Positions 5,751 through 6,318 of a DNA stretch of 6,318 nt are shown here, piece by piece. Under the pieces are notes generated by a model, which saw only the letters and a list, made by a program, of their open reading frames with translations, was not told the origin of the DNA and made no database searches. Both the position numbers and the translations under genes were made by a program. The stretch comes from an uncultured cyanobacterium. GTDB taxonomy: Bacteria; Cyanobacteriota; Cyanobacteriia; PCC-6307; Cyanobiaceae. The stretch lies in NCBI GenBank assembly GCA_903928835.1, contig CAIYSK010000292.1, forward strand, positions 1 to 6,318, given 5' to 3'. The first letter of the stretch is position 1. The number at the start of each line of letters is the position of its first letter.

Positions 5751-6318
5751 TCAGCTCACGCCGAGGGCAACTTTTAATCCCGAGGCCATCTGCCTGGCCG
5801 CCTTGCCCCGGCTTCCATGCTTGAGCTTCAGGTGCTGGGGCATGGCCCCATAGGTCATGCCCGCTTCCCGCACCCAAAAAATGGGGTCGTAGCCCCCACC
5901 TGAGCCTTCGGGCCGGTGGAGGATCTCCCCCCGACAGATGCCTTGGGCTTGCAACACCACCAGGCCGGAGGGATCGGCTAGGGCCATGGCGCTGTTGAAG
6001 CTGGCACTGCGGTAGGGGTTGGTGCCGAGCTCATGGAGCAGCCGGTGAATCCGCTCGTGGTCCGTCGGGGCGTAGCGGGCTGAGAACACCCCTGGAGCTC
6101 CAGCGAGGGCGTCCACCTCCAGGCCCGAATCGTCGGCCAGGGCCCACTCACCGGTGAGCAGCGCCACGGCCTCTGCTTTCAGGCAGGCGTTGGCCAGGTA
6201 GGTGCTGCCGGTTTCTTCAATCTCGAGGCCCTCTGGCTGTTGGCGCAAATCCAGATCCAACGCATCGAGCATGGCCCCGATCTCGGCGACCTTGTGGGGG
6301 TTGCCACTGGCAATCACC
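5751..6318 (-). CDS. rdgB: RdgB/HAM1 non-canonical purine NTP pyrophosphatase, 5'-truncated at window edge
   Basis: A nucleotide-pool sanitising enzyme that hydrolyses dITP, ITP and XTP to monophosphate plus pyrophosphate. About 188 residues are visible and the C-terminus is complete (TGA complement at 5751-5753). Motifs in order are IASGNPHKVAEI (substrate-binding N-terminal SGNxxK), ADDSGLEVDAL with the catalytic Asp (about 61-71), GAPGVFSARYA (about 73-83), GYDPIF (about 142-147), and SRGKA near the end. In the last motif the usual SHR is GSR, so the common His is absent. I believe this is normal for marine picocyanobacteria but have not verified it. The GTG at 6317 encodes the first Val of the usual LVIASGN strand, so it is internal and the real start lies past the right edge. 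HAM1 next to the carboxysome cluster is a familiar alpha-cyanobacterial arrangement. Confidence 0.93.
   Translation of the reverse strand, partial: VIASGNPHKVAEIGAMLDALDLDLRQQPEGLEIEETGSTYLANACLKAEAVALLTGEWALADDSGLEVDALAGAPGVFSARYAPTDHERIHRLLHELGTNPYRSASFNSAMALADPSGLVVLQAQGICRGEILHRPEGSGGGYDPIFWVREAGMTYGAMPQHLKLKHGSRGKAARQMASGLKVALGVS

Noticed and set aside
5739..5760. Hairpin terminator between csoS1D and rdgB
   Set aside because: The inverted repeat (GCTGA CT TCAGC) comes largely from two facing TGA stop codons, with a loop too short to fold.
5212..5877. 221-codon minus-strand ORF across csoS1D and the rdgB 3' end
   Set aside because: It overlaps two clearly identified genes and has His/Gly-rich content without any family signature.

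Overview
The window reads as a high-GC picocyanobacterial chromosome segment (Synechococcus/Cyanobium-like, alpha-cyanobacterial). The evidence is a photosystem I subunit (PsaM), a light-dependent protochlorophyllide reductase (POR), an NDH-1 assembly factor (CRR6 family), and CsoS1D, the tandem-BMC shell protein of alpha-carboxysomes. Coding density is very high: no gene-free stretch exceeds about 145 bp, and neighbouring genes touch or overlap. No tRNA, rRNA, CRISPR array, insertion sequence or phage gene was seen.

Layout from left to right. Positions 1-488 (+) hold the C-terminal end of a CBS-domain protein, probably an M50/site-2-protease-type membrane metalloprotease. It overlaps tail-to-tail with a lipoate/octanoate transferase family gene (407-1228, -) that carries a LipM-type cysteine. 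Divergent from that gene is a TauE/SafE-family membrane transporter (1246-2031, +). It converges on a CRR6-type NdhI maturation factor (2053-2544, -) across a 21-bp gap filled by a perfect GC hairpin. A short 34-codon psaM (2633-2737, +) diverges from crr6. An inverted-repeat-rich spacer follows, then an unnamed one-TM coiled-coil protein (2847-3254, +) and por (3304-4278, +).

The right-hand third leads into a carboxysome neighbourhood. An unrecognised 162-aa protein with a possible winged-helix-like C-terminal half (4308-4796, -) is divergent from csoS1D (4942-5748, +), with a hairpin-bearing 145-bp spacer between them. The 5'-truncated rdgB/HAM1 NTP pyrophosphatase (5751 to the right edge, -) converges on csoS1D with only 2 bp between them.

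Functionally the window is mostly photosynthesis housekeeping: PSI, NDH-1 assembly, chlorophyll synthesis and the carboxysome shell. From memory of Prochlorococcus and marine Synechococcus genomes, the dark-operative protochlorophyllide reductase genes chlL/chlB/chlN lie between por and the small gene beside csoS1D. Here only 29 bp separate those two genes. That apparent absence, together with the uncharacterised csoS1D-linked protein, is the most interesting thing in the window.
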